Part shown: piece by piece, positions 11,154-18,933 of the stretch | Position numbering within the stretch: the stretch's first letter is position 1 | Layout of the letters: every line of letters begins with the position of its first letter | Assembly (NCBI RefSeq): GCF_002099195.1 | Contig: NZ_NBYX01000005.1 | Coordinates: forward strand, 372,001-436,000 | Length of the DNA: 64,000 bases | Reading direction: 5' to 3' | Source of the DNA: Burkholderia puraquae | Lineage (GTDB): Bacteria > Pseudomonadota > Gammaproteobacteria > Burkholderiales > Burkholderiaceae | Position numbers and translations under genes: made by a program | The notes under the pieces: generated by a model | What the model saw: the letters and a program-made list of their open reading frames with translations, nothing else | Told to the model about the DNA's origin: nothing | The model's database searches: none

Positions 11154-12065
11154 ATGGATCGCTTCAAGCAGATCGAGACGTTCGTGCGGGTGGCCGATGC
11201 CGGCAGCCTCGCGGCGGCGGCGCTCGAGGAGGGCGTGTCGCCGGTCGTGCTCGGGCGGCGCATCGACGCGCTCGAAAAGCGTCTCGGCGTGAAGCTGATG
11301 TACCGCTCGACGCGGCGGCTGGTGGTCAGCGAGGAGGGCGCCGCGTTCCTCGAGCGCTGCCGCGGCCTCCTGTCCGAATGGGACCAGGCCGAGAACGAGC
11401 TGGCCGCCGGGCGGCGCGCGGTCAGCGGGCACCTGATCGTGTCCGCGCCAGCCGCGTTCGGGCGCAAGCACGTCGCGCCGCACGCACCGGGCTTTCTGGC
11501 CGACAAGCCCGAGATGCAGCTGTCGTTCAACCTGACCGACCGCGTCGTCGATCTCGTGCGCGAGGGCTATGACCTGTCGATCCGGATCGGCGGTGCCGTC
11601 GATCCGAACTTCGTTGCGGTGAAGCTTGCGTCGAACCGGCGCGTCGTGTGCGGCACGCCCGAGTATTTCCGGCGGCACGGCCGGCCGAAGTCGCTCGACG
11701 ATTTGCTGAAGCACAACTGCCTGGCGTTCAACCTGCAGGGCGGACAGAACCGCGGCTGGTATTTCCAGCGCCACGGCAAGATCGCGACGATGCGCGTGGC
11801 GGGCAATCTCGACTGCAACGACGGCGAACTGCTGCACCGCTGGGTGGCCGAAGGCCTCGGGCTCGGCTGGCGTTCGACATGGGAAATCGCCGCGCAGCTC
11901 GAGACGGGCGAGCTCGAGACCGTGCTCGACGAGTATGCATTGCCCGACTACGACATCCTTGCGGTCTATCCGCAGCAGCGCTACGTGCCGGCACGCGTGC
12001 GCTATTTCATCGACTACCTGCGCGCTGCCTACGCCAGCCCCGGCTACTGGAGCACCACGCCGTAA
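11154..12065 (+). CDS. LysR-family regulator, divergent from gcl
   Basis: A 303-residue LysR-type transcription factor. The N-terminal winged helix-turn-helix is clear (MDRFKQIETFVRVADAGSLAAAALEEGVSP, then LEKRLGVKLMYRSTRRLVVSEEG). A periplasmic-binding-protein-like effector domain fills the rest (ISIRIGG-type core LSIRIGGAVDPNFVAVKLASNRRVVCG). The start at 11154 puts the helix-turn-helix at the N-terminus and has GGAGACGGGAG upstream. Being divergent from gcl-hyi-glxR, it probably controls that set; the effector is not known. Confidence 0.9.
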   Translation: MDRFKQIETFVRVADAGSLAAAALEEGVSPVVLGRRIDALEKRLGVKLMYRSTRRLVVSEEGAAFLERCRGLLSEWDQAENELAAGRRAVSGHLIVSAPAAFGRKHVAPHAPGFLADKPEMQLSFNLTDRVVDLVREGYDLSIRIGGAVDPNFVAVKLASNRRVVCGTPEYFRRHGRPKSLDDLLKHNCLAFNLQGGQNRGWYFQRHGKIATMRVAGNLDCNDGELLHRWVAEGLGLGWRSTWEIAAQLETGELETVLDEYALPDYDILAVYPQQRYVPARVRYFIDYLRAAYASPGYWSTTP

Positions 12066-12128
12066 CCGGCACGGCCGGCCCGGCCACAAGGCCGCCCGGC
12101 GATTTTTTACGCTTCGGGCGCACGGCGC

Positions 12129-12158
12129 GGGAATAAACTCGACGCAACGACGGTAAGG
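12129..12158 (+). promoter_or_regulatory. Candidate ECF-type promoter before the sigma factor gene
   Basis: GGGAATAAA at 12129-12137 resembles a -35 element used by several ECF sigma factors. A region about 16-17 bp further (GTAAGGTC) could be the -10. ECF sigma genes often control themselves. The match is judged by eye and the -10 is uncertain. Confidence 0.3.
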
Positions 12159-12242
12159 TCATCGAGCGCGCACGTTGCCGGTCTGTCCGGGCACCATGCG
12201 CGGAACGGGCGCGGCTTTGGCCGCCGGGACCAGGGAGGCCAT

Positions 12243-12884
12243 GTGGGGCAAGCCGGACAGGCGGTCGATGAGCGGTTGGCGGACGACGCTGTCGCGCGCG
12301 GCGAGCGGTTTCGTATGCTCGTGCTGCCGCATCTCGACGCCGCGTACAACCTCGCGCGCTGGCTGAGCGGCAGCGCCGGCGATGCGGACGACGTCGTCCA
12401 GGACGCGTGCATGCGCGCGCTGCGCTTCGTCGATTCGTGTCGCGGCGACAACGCGCGGCCGTGGCTGCTGACGATCGTGCGCCATACCTGGTACACGGAA
12501 TGGCGGCGCCGTACGCATGCGCACGAGGTTGCGCTGCCCGACACGCTCGACGACACCGACGTCCCCGACGACTGGCAACCGGCGACCGAGGATCCGCTCG
12601 CGCACCTGCTGCGCGGCGAGAACGTGCGGCTCGTGAATGAAGCGCTCGCGAAGCTGCCGCCCGAATACCGCGAGGTGCTCGTGCTGCGCGAGATGGAGGA
12701 CCTGAGTTACCGCGAGATCGCGGCGATCGCGGATGTGCCGGTCGGCACGGTGATGTCGCGGCTCGCACGTGGCCGGCGCAAGCTCGCCGCGCTGCTGGGC
12801 GGCCCGCCGGCACCGGCGGCCGAAGGCAGGCCGGGCCGTACGCCGGCCGGCGGAACCGCATCGGAGGCTATCGATGGACTGTAA
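12243..12884 (+). CDS. ECF-type RNA polymerase sigma factor
   Basis: A 213-residue sigma-70 family protein with only regions 2 and 4. Region 2 is LDAAYNLARWLSGSAGDADDVVQDACMRALRF with the DD-VQ core; region 4 is LPPEYREVLVLREMEDLSYREIAAIADVPVGTVMSRLARGRRKL. The GTG start at 12243 is supported by AGGGAGG 5 nt upstream; an ATG at 12241 is out of frame. The C-terminus is Ala/Pro/Gly-rich and overlaps the anti-sigma gene by 11 bp, showing translational coupling. Its regulon cannot be told from the window. Confidence 0.93.
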   Translation: MGQAGQAVDERLADDAVARGERFRMLVLPHLDAAYNLARWLSGSAGDADDVVQDACMRALRFVDSCRGDNARPWLLTIVRHTWYTEWRRRTHAHEVALPDTLDDTDVPDDWQPATEDPLAHLLRGENVRLVNEALAKLPPEYREVLVLREMEDLSYREIAAIADVPVGTVMSRLARGRRKLAALLGGPPAPAAEGRPGRTPAGGTASEAIDGL

Positions 12885-13764
12885 CGAAGCGCGAGCGTTG
12901 CTGGACGCGGACGTCGACCGCGAGCTGTCGGCGCCCGATGCGTTGCGGGTTCAGCAGCATGTAGAAGGGTGCGACGTGTGCCGCCATGAACGCGCGCGGA
13001 TCGTCACGCTGGTGCAGGCCGTGCGTCAGGCCGACTATCACCGTGCACCGGATGCGCTGCGTGCCAGGATCCTCGCGAGCCTGCCGGCAGTGGCCGACGC
13101 CCCTGCACGCGAGCAGGCGCGGGCGGAGCCGCAGTCCGAACCGCGACCACAGCCGCAGCCGCGTGGCCGCCGCTGGTTCTCGTGGCTGACGGATCACGGC
13201 GGGTCGGCACGCCCGGCGTCGGCCGGCACGGGGCCGCGGGTTGCTGCGCTGCCCGGCCTGGGTTGGGGCGTAGCGCTGCTGGTGGCACTTGCCGCGGCGG
13301 GCGGGATGGCGTTGTCGGCGCGCCACGCCGACACGGATCGCACGGTCGACGAACTCGTGTCGAGCCACGTACGGGCCGACCTGTCGGCGCGCGACATCGA
13401 CGTGATCTCGACCGACCGGCACACGGTCAAGCCGTGGTTCAACGGCCGGCTCGACTATGCGCCGCCGGTCGAGGATCTCGCGGCGAACGGCTTTGCGCTG
13501 GTCGGCGGCCGGCTCGACTACGTCGGGCGGCGCCGCGTCGCGGTGCTCGTCTACCGTTACCGGCAGCATGTGATCGACGTGTACGTGCGGCCGGCCGGGG
13601 AAGGGCCGGGGGCGCCGTACGCGACCGTGTCGCAGGGCTATGCGCTCGACCGCTGGGACGCGGCCGGGATGACGTGGTGGGCCGTGACCGACGCCGAGCC
13701 GTCGGCGCTCGCGGCGTTCAGGACCGCGCTCGATGCGCGGCTCGCCGGCACGCGCAGCGAGTGA
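12874..13764 (+). CDS. Zinc-finger anti-sigma factor, membrane-anchored
   Basis: A 296-residue protein. The N-terminal zinc-binding anti-sigma domain has the pattern Cys3...His-x3-Cys-x2-Cys (HVEGCDVC near residues 29-36), as in ChrR/RsrA-type ZAS domains. A Pro/Arg-rich linker is followed by one transmembrane helix (GLGWGVALLVALAAAGGMALSA, about residues 129-150) and an outer domain of about 140 residues (VKPWFNGRLDYAPPVEDLAANGFALVGGRLDY cut over 185-217). It should hold the adjacent sigma factor at the membrane and release it on an envelope signal. The 11-bp overlap with the sigma gene supports the pairing. Confidence 0.9.
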   Translation: MDCNEARALLDADVDRELSAPDALRVQQHVEGCDVCRHERARIVTLVQAVRQADYHRAPDALRARILASLPAVADAPAREQARAEPQSEPRPQPQPRGRRWFSWLTDHGGSARPASAGTGPRVAALPGLGWGVALLVALAAAGGMALSARHADTDRTVDELVSSHVRADLSARDIDVISTDRHTVKPWFNGRLDYAPPVEDLAANGFALVGGRLDYVGRRRVAVLVYRYRQHVIDVYVRPAGEGPGAPYATVSQGYALDRWDAAGMTWWAVTDAEPSALAAFRTALDARLAGTRSE

Positions 13765-13921
13765 CGGCACGGCGGCGGGCGGCGGGGCCCGTCGTACGCT
13801 TCTGTTCCGACCCTGACCGGGAATGAAGACCGAAGGCCGGCCCGCTTGTCCGGGCTCGCCCCTTCGCCCCTTCAAGTCTTTGAAAACATGGCCGAATCTG
13901 CGCGCGAATCGTCGATTGGCC

Positions 13922-13950
13922 TTGCATGCGCCCCGTATCCGGGTTAGAAT
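13922..13950 (+). promoter_or_regulatory. Sigma-70 promoter of the rpsF operon
   Basis: TTGCAT (13922-13927), a 17-bp spacer and TAGAAT (13945-13950). The predicted start is near 13957, giving a leader of about 60 nt before rpsF. Confidence 0.75.
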
Positions 13951-13966
13951 CTTCGGCTTCTCACTT

Positions 13967-13994
13967 GCCACACCGGTTCAGACGCCCGGGTGGC
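13967..13994 (+). promoter_or_regulatory. Candidate S6:S18 autoregulatory leader hairpin
   Basis: In the rpsF leader, GCCAC pairs with GTGGC and CCGG with CCGG, leaving a bulged A and a 9-nt loop. The S6:S18 complex is known to bind a hairpin with an exposed CCG in rpsF leaders of many bacteria, and an ACCG lies in the 5' arm here. Whether the CCG is bulged as in the known motif depends on the true fold. Confidence 0.45.
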
Positions 13995-14016
13995 TTCAAT
14001 CCACAAGGAGTGTGTA

Positions 14017-14391
14017 ATGCGTCATTACGAAATCGTATTCATCGTGCACCCCGATCAAAGCGAGCAAGTGCCCGCGATGATCGAGCGTTACAAGACCACG
14101 ATCACGTCGCACGGCGGTCAGATCCACCGTGTCGAAGACTGGGGCCGTCGCCAACTGGCCTACATGATCGAGAAACTCGCGAAGGCTCACTACGTCTGCA
14201 TGAACATCGAGTGCGACCAGACGACGCTCGACGAACTCGAACACGCGTTCAAGTTCAACGACGCCGTGCTGCGTCACCTCATCGTCAAGATGAAGAAGGC
14301 CGAAACCGGCCCGTCGCCGATGATGAAGGAAGTTCAGCGCGAAGAAGCCAAGAAGGCGGCTGCAGCTCAGCCGACCGAAGCGCAGGCTTAA
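14017..14391 (+). CDS. rpsF: 30S ribosomal protein S6
   Basis: A 124-residue S6 protein ([25 protein letters not shown]...) with the family core [21 protein letters not shown] and a charged Lys/Glu/Ala tail. It binds S18 on the platform of the small subunit. The ATG at 14017 has AAGGAG 6 nt upstream; a longer in-frame start is not supported. It is the first gene of rpsF-priB-rpsR-rplI. Confidence 0.98.
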   Translation: MRHYEIVFIVHPDQSEQVPAMIERYKTTITSHGGQIHRVEDWGRRQLAYMIEKLAKAHYVCMNIECDQTTLDELEHAFKFNDAVLRHLIVKMKKAETGPSPMMKEVQREEAKKAAAAQPTEAQA

Positions 14392-14431
14392 GTTCGTCAT
14401 TCATTAAGCCATCAAGGAGCGCGTCACTCAC

Positions 14432-14731
14432 GTGAACAGGTTGCAATTGAAGGCAAGCGTCGTCGAACGCGCACCGGTGCGATATACGCCGGCGGGTGTT
14501 CCGATCGCAAGCGCCACATTGCATCACCGCACGGAAGTCGTCGAAGCAGGTATTCCCCGTCAGGTCGAAATGACGATCGAGGCGGTGGCGGCCGGTGAGG
14601 CGAGCGGCAGGCTGGAAAGCCGTGAAATGGGCGTCGAAACGCTGTTCACGGGCTTCCTGGCAAAGAAAAGCCGCAACGCGAGAACCTTGGTGTTTCACAT
14701 CACAGCATTGCAGGACATTGGAAAGGACTGA
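14432..14731 (+). CDS. priB: Primosomal replication protein N
   Basis: A 99-residue single-stranded DNA-binding OB-fold protein ([31 protein letters not shown]). PriB helps PriA reload DnaB at stalled forks. It starts with GTG, with AAGGAG about 13 nt upstream. It sits between rpsF and rpsR, the usual beta- and gammaproteobacterial place, and only three genes before dnaB, its functional partner. Confidence 0.95.
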
Positions 14732-14735
14732 AATC

Positions 14736-15011
14736 ATGCCCCGCCCGACTGGTAAGAAATTCGACAAGCGTCGTCAGCAACAAAACCCGCTCTTCAAGCG
14801 CAAGAAGTTCTGCCGTTTCACGGCTGCAGGCGTCGAGCAGATCGACTACAAGGACACGGAAACGCTGAAGGACTTCATCGGCGAAAACGGCAAGATCACG
14901 CCGGCTCGTCTGACGGGTACGAAGGCGCACTATCAGCGTCAGCTGGATACGGCCATCAAGCGTGCGCGTTTCCTCGCGCTGCTGCCGTACACCGATCAGC
15001 ACAAGGCGTAA
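14736..15011 (+). CDS. rpsR: 30S ribosomal protein S18
   Basis: A 91-residue S18 protein ([17 protein letters not shown], then [20 protein letters not shown] and the basic C-terminal segment [21 protein letters not shown]). It pairs with S6. The ribosome site AAGGA overlaps the end of priB, and the two genes are 4 bp apart, so translation is probably coupled. Confidence 0.98.
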
Positions 15012-15038
15012 TCAGGCGACGCAATAAGGAGAATTCGA

Positions 15039-15491
15039 ATGCAAATCATTCTGTTGGAAAAAGTCGCCAATCTGGGTAACCTCGGCGACATCGTCAAGGT
15101 CAAGGACGGTTACGCTCGCAACTTCCTGATCCCGAACCGCAAGGCTCGCCGTGCAACGAAGGAAGCGATCGCCGAATTCGAAGTGCGCCGCGCTGAACTC
15201 GAAAAGGTCGCCGCTGAAAAGCTGGCAGCATCGCAGGCGGTCGGCGAGAAGCTGAACGGCCAGTCGTTCGAAATCACGCAGAAGTCGGGCGTTGACGGTC
15301 GTCTGTTCGGCTCGGTCACGAACGGCGACGTCGCGGAACTGCTGAAGAAGGCAGGTTTCGAAGTCGAGAAGCTGCAAGTTCGCATGCCGGAAGGCCCGCT
15401 GAAGATGATCGGCGAGCACAACGTCCAGGTCGCGCTGCACACGGACGTCGTCGTCGACGTCACGGTCAACGTGATCGGCGACCACGCGTAA
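15039..15491 (+). CDS. rplI: 50S ribosomal protein L9
   Basis: A 150-residue L9 protein with the N-terminal RNA-binding domain ([32 protein letters not shown]), the long connecting helix and the C-terminal domain ([14 protein letters not shown]...). It is the last gene of the rpsF operon. AAGGAG lies 8 nt before the ATG, and a terminator follows about 40 bp after the stop. Confidence 0.98.
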   Translation: MQIILLEKVANLGNLGDIVKVKDGYARNFLIPNRKARRATKEAIAEFEVRRAELEKVAAEKLAASQAVGEKLNGQSFEITQKSGVDGRLFGSVTNGDVAELLKKAGFEVEKLQVRMPEGPLKMIGEHNVQVALHTDVVVDVTVNVIGDHA

Positions 15492-15532
15492 GCGTACGCA
15501 AGCTTTCCGGGCGGCTTCCGTCGTCCGGACAA

Positions 15533-15569
15533 GGGCAGGCGCCCGGGCAACCGGGGCCTGCCTTTTTTA
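15533..15569 (+). terminator. Intrinsic terminator of the rpsF-rplI operon
   Basis: GGGCAGGC...GCCTGCC hairpin with an inner CCCGG/CCGGG stem and a GCAA loop, followed by seven T-rich bases. Confidence 0.9.
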
Positions 15570-15617
15570 TTGCCTGTTGGTCGGCGCCCGTCTCTAGCAA
15601 CGTCGTAGGTTATTCGC

Positions 15618-15632
15618 GATAATCCCAACCCA
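15618..15632 (+). promoter_or_regulatory. Candidate -10 element directly before dnaB
   Basis: GATAAT at 15618-15623 ends 8 bases before the dnaB ATG, and no Shine-Dalgarno lies between. A transcript from here would be leaderless or nearly so. The -35 is not clear. Confidence 0.4.
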
Positions 15633-17014
15633 TGAACGCGCCGCAAGATCCTCAAATTGAATCGCTGAAAGTCCCGCCGCACTCGGTCGAGGCCGAGCAA
15701 TCGGTGCTCGGCGGCCTCTTGCTCGACAACGCGGCATGGGATCGGATTGCCGACTTCCTGTCGCAGGGCGATTTCTACCGCTACGACCACCGGATCATCT
15801 ACGAGCACATCGGCCGCCTGATCGCGTCGACGCGCCCGGCCGACGTCGTGACCGTGTATGAAGCGCTGGTCACGTCCGGCAAGGCCGACGATGTCGGCGG
15901 GCTCGCGTACCTGAACGCACTCGCGCAGAACACGCCGAGCGCGGCGAACATCCGCCGCTATGCGGAAATCGTGCGCGACCGCGCGGTGCTGCGCCGGCTC
16001 GTGTCGGTCGCCGACGAAATTTCGGCCGATGCATTCAACCCGCAGGGCAAGGAAGTCCGCCAGCTGCTCGACGAAGCCGAGTCGAAGGTGTTCTCGATCG
16101 CCGAAGAGGGCGCGCGCGGCAACCAGGGCTTCCTCGAGATCGGCCCGCTGCTCACGCAGGTCGTCGAGCGCATCGACACGCTGTACCACACCGCGAACCC
16201 GAGCGATGTCACGGGCACGCCGACGGGCTTCGTCGACCTCGACCGGATGACGTCCGGGATGCACGGCGGCGAGCTGATCATCGTTGCAGGGCGTCCGTCG
16301 ATGGGTAAGACCGCCTTCTCGATGAACATCGGCGAATACGTCGCAGTCGAGTACGGGCTGCCGGTCGCGGTGTTCTCGATGGAAATGCCGGGCACCCAGC
16401 TCGTGATGCGTATGCTCGGCTCGATCGGCCGGCTCGACCAGCACCGGATGCGGACCGGTCGCCTGACCGATGAGGACTGGCCGAAGCTGACGCACGCGGT
16501 GCAGAAGATGAGTGAGGCGCAGCTCTTCATCGACGAAACGGGCGGCCTGAACCCGATGGAATTGCGCTCGCGCGCGCGGCGTCTCGCACGGCAATGCGGC
16601 AAGCTCGGCCTGATCATCGTCGACTACCTGCAGCTGATGTCGGGTTCGTCGCAGGGCGAGAACCGCGCGACCGAAATCTCGGAAATCTCGCGATCGCTGA
16701 AGAGCCTGGCAAAGGAGCTGGACGTGCCGGTGATCGCGCTGTCGCAGTTGAACCGCGGCCTTGAACAGCGCCCGAACAAGCGTCCGGTGATGTCCGATTT
16801 GCGCGAATCGGGCGCAATCGAACAGGATGCGGACGTGATCCTGTTCATCTATCGCGACGAAGTCTACAACCCGGACAGCCCCGACAAGGGCACGGCCGAA
16901 ATCATCATCGGCAAGCAGCGTAACGGCCCGATCGGCCCCGTTCGGCTCACGTTCCTGGGGCAATTCACGAAGTTCGACAACTTTGCAGGGGCGCAGACCT
17001 TCTACGGCGAGTAA
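15632..17014 (+). CDS. dnaB: Replicative DNA helicase DnaB
   Basis: A 460-residue DnaB-type hexameric helicase. The N-terminal collar domain (PPHSVEAEQSVLGGLLLDNAAWD) is followed by the RecA-like ATPase with Walker A GRPSMGKTAF near residues 219-228, Walker B LIIVDYLQLM and the DnaB arginine-finger region SQLNRGLEQRPNKRP. It unwinds DNA ahead of the replisome. The gene follows the ribosomal operon but is separated by a terminator and seems to have its own promoter. Confidence 0.97.
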   Translation: MNAPQDPQIESLKVPPHSVEAEQSVLGGLLLDNAAWDRIADFLSQGDFYRYDHRIIYEHIGRLIASTRPADVVTVYEALVTSGKADDVGGLAYLNALAQNTPSAANIRRYAEIVRDRAVLRRLVSVADEISADAFNPQGKEVRQLLDEAESKVFSIAEEGARGNQGFLEIGPLLTQVVERIDTLYHTANPSDVTGTPTGFVDLDRMTSGMHGGELIIVAGRPSMGKTAFSMNIGEYVAVEYGLPVAVFSMEMPGTQLVMRMLGSIGRLDQHRMRTGRLTDEDWPKLTHAVQKMSEAQLFIDETGGLNPMELRSRARRLARQCGKLGLIIVDYLQLMSGSSQGENRATEISEISRSLKSLAKELDVPVIALSQLNRGLEQRPNKRPVMSDLRESGAIEQDADVILFIYRDEVYNPDSPDKGTAEIIIGKQRNGPIGPVRLTFLGQFTKFDNFAGAQTFYGE

Positions 17015-17152
17015 CGCCGGATGTAAAGCCCTAATTCGCCAAACGTTGTATCCAATCCCGCCGTGCGCATATGCGCGCGGCGCGGCCCGACCGGAAACGG
17101 TACAATGTCGCCCGTTTTCGTGACAGTAGTTTGACAATCTCTCAGGAATCCC

Positions 17153-17779
17153 ATGTTCGGTCGATTCATGCCCACCGAGGGCAAGTTCTTTGAACTCTTC
17201 AACGCGCACGCGAAGCACATCGTTGCCGGCGGACGCGAACTCGAACTGCTGATCGACAATCTCGCCGATGCCGAGATTCACAAGCAAAACGTGCAGACCG
17301 CCGAGAAGGCCGCCGACAAGCTCACGCACGAGGCGATCGATCTGCTGCACAAGACTTTCATCACGCCGCTCGATCGCGACGAGATCCACAAGCTGATCAC
17401 GACGATGGACGACATCCTCGACCTGATGGAAGACGTCGCGACGGCCGTGTCGCTGTACGACGTGCAGTCCGTCACGTCCGAGGCGAGCCAGCTCGCGCAC
17501 ATCGTCACGCAGTCGGCCCAGCACGTGCAGCAGGCAGTCGGGTTGCTGTCCGACATGAAGCAGTCGGCGCAGATCCTCAAGCAGTGCGAGGAGATCGACC
17601 GCTGGGAGTCGGAGGCCGATCGCGTGCTGCGCTCGGCAATGTCGAAGCTGTTCCGCGAGGAAGACGACGTGAAGACGCTCATCAAGCTGAAGGCGATCTA
17701 CGAGCTGCTCGAAGAGATCACCGACAAGTGCGAGGACGTCGCGAACATCATCGAAGGCATCGTGCTGGAAAACGCCTGA
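17153..17779 (+). CDS. DUF47 family protein (PhoU-like, Pit-associated)
   Basis: A 208-residue all-helical protein of the DUF47/PhoU-like family (MFGRFMPTEGKFFELFNAHAKHIVAGGREL...). Its core segments are IDLLHKTFITPLDRDEIHKLITTMDDILDLMEDVA and IYELLEEITDKCEDVANIIEGIV, each split here from a longer run. These proteins are found next to Pit transporters and are thought to modulate them. The pit gene starts 10 bp after this stop, so the pair is one operon. AGGAAT lies just before the start. Confidence 0.92.
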   Translation: MFGRFMPTEGKFFELFNAHAKHIVAGGRELELLIDNLADAEIHKQNVQTAEKAADKLTHEAIDLLHKTFITPLDRDEIHKLITTMDDILDLMEDVATAVSLYDVQSVTSEASQLAHIVTQSAQHVQQAVGLLSDMKQSAQILKQCEEIDRWESEADRVLRSAMSKLFREEDDVKTLIKLKAIYELLEEITDKCEDVANIIEGIVLENA

Positions 17780-17789
17780 GCGGACCACG

Positions 17790-18800
17790 ATGCATTCGAT
17801 ACAACTCGCCCTATGGATGGTCGCGGCGCTCGTGCTCGTCGCGCTCGTATTCGACTTCATGAACGGCTTTCACGACGCGGCGAACTCGATCGCCACCGTC
17901 GTGTCGACCGGGGTGCTGAAGCCCCAGCAAGCCGTCGTGTTCGCGGCCGCGTTCAACGTGATCGCGTACTTCATCTTCCACCTGAAAGTCGCCCAGACCG
18001 TCGGTAAAGGCACGATCGACCCCGAGATCGTCGACCATTACGTCATATTCGGCGCGCTGGTCGGCGCGATCGGCTGGAACGTGATCACGTGGTACTACGG
18101 GATTCCGTCGAGCTCGTCGCACGCGCTGATCGGCGGCCTCGTCGGCGCGGCGCTCGCGAAGTCGGGCTGGAGCTCGCTGAACATCGACGGGCTGCTGAAG
18201 ACGATCGCGTTCATCTTCATTTCGCCGCTGCTCGGCTTCATCCTCGGTTCGCTGTTCATGCTCGGCGTGTCGTGGCTGTACTTCCGTACCGCGCCCAGCA
18301 AGGTCGACCGGCGCTTCCGGCGGCTGCAGCTGCTGTCGGCCGGCCTGTACAGCCTCGGCCACGGCGGCAACGACGCGCAGAAGACGATCGGCATCATCTG
18401 GATGCTGCTGATCGCGAGCGGCTACGCGTCGGCCACTGCCGATGCGCCGCCCGCGTGGGTGATCGGCGCGTGCTACCTGTCGATGGGCCTCGGCACGCTG
18501 TTCGGCGGCTGGCGCATCGTGCGCACGATGGGCCAGAAGATCACGAAGCTCAAGCCGGTCGGCGGTTTCTGTGCGGAAACCGGTGGCGCGATGACGCTGT
18601 TCCTTGCGTCGTTCCTCGGCATTCCGGTGTCGACCACGCACACGATCACCGGCGCGATCGTCGGCGTCGGCGCGACGCAGAAGCTGTCGGCCGTGCGCTG
18701 GGGGGTAGCCGGCAACATCGTGTGGGCATGGGTGCTGACGCTGCCCGCGGCTGCGTTGTTCGCGGCCGGTGGGTGGTGGCTCGGTCACCAGATCTTCTGA
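17790..18800 (+). CDS. pit: Low-affinity inorganic phosphate transporter Pit
   Basis: A 336-residue inner-membrane protein of the PiT family. It imports metal-phosphate with protons. The family motif appears twice, as expected for the inverted repeat: FDFMNGFHDAANSIATVVST near the N-terminus and LYSLGHGGNDAQKTIGIIWM in the second half. PSSSSHALIGGLVGA and PVSTTHTITGAIVGVG are the matching partner motifs. About ten transmembrane segments are visible. It is co-transcribed with the DUF47 gene. Confidence 0.95.
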   Translation: MHSIQLALWMVAALVLVALVFDFMNGFHDAANSIATVVSTGVLKPQQAVVFAAAFNVIAYFIFHLKVAQTVGKGTIDPEIVDHYVIFGALVGAIGWNVITWYYGIPSSSSHALIGGLVGAALAKSGWSSLNIDGLLKTIAFIFISPLLGFILGSLFMLGVSWLYFRTAPSKVDRRFRRLQLLSAGLYSLGHGGNDAQKTIGIIWMLLIASGYASATADAPPAWVIGACYLSMGLGTLFGGWRIVRTMGQKITKLKPVGGFCAETGGAMTLFLASFLGIPVSTTHTITGAIVGVGATQKLSAVRWGVAGNIVWAWVLTLPAAALFAAGGWWLGHQIF

Positions 18801-18826
18801 TCGCCGACACTGTCGAACGGACATGA

Positions 18827-18866
18827 AATGCGCCGCAAGCCGAAAGGCTGCGGCGCATTTTCTTTT
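18827..18866 (+). terminator. Intrinsic terminator downstream of pit
   Basis: A long stem ATGCGCCGCAAGCC / GGCTGCGGCGCAT closed by a GAAA tetraloop, followed by TTTTCTTTT on the plus strand. The reverse direction has a poorer T-run. Confidence 0.88.
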
Positions 18867-18933
18867 GGGGCGCGGGAATGTGCGGCGAATGGCGGCTGCG
18901 GTCGCGAGTGGCCGCAGGCGAGGGCGAAGCGGG

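Noticed and set aside
17065-17076. Perfect palindrome GCGCATATGCGC between dnaB and the DUF47 gene
   Set aside because: Twelve bases, no partner site and no regulator nearby; likely chance in GC-rich DNA.
15110-17860. A 916-codon minus-strand open frame opposite rplI, dnaB and the DUF47 gene
   Set aside because: Same antisense artefact; it crosses three certain genes and a terminator.
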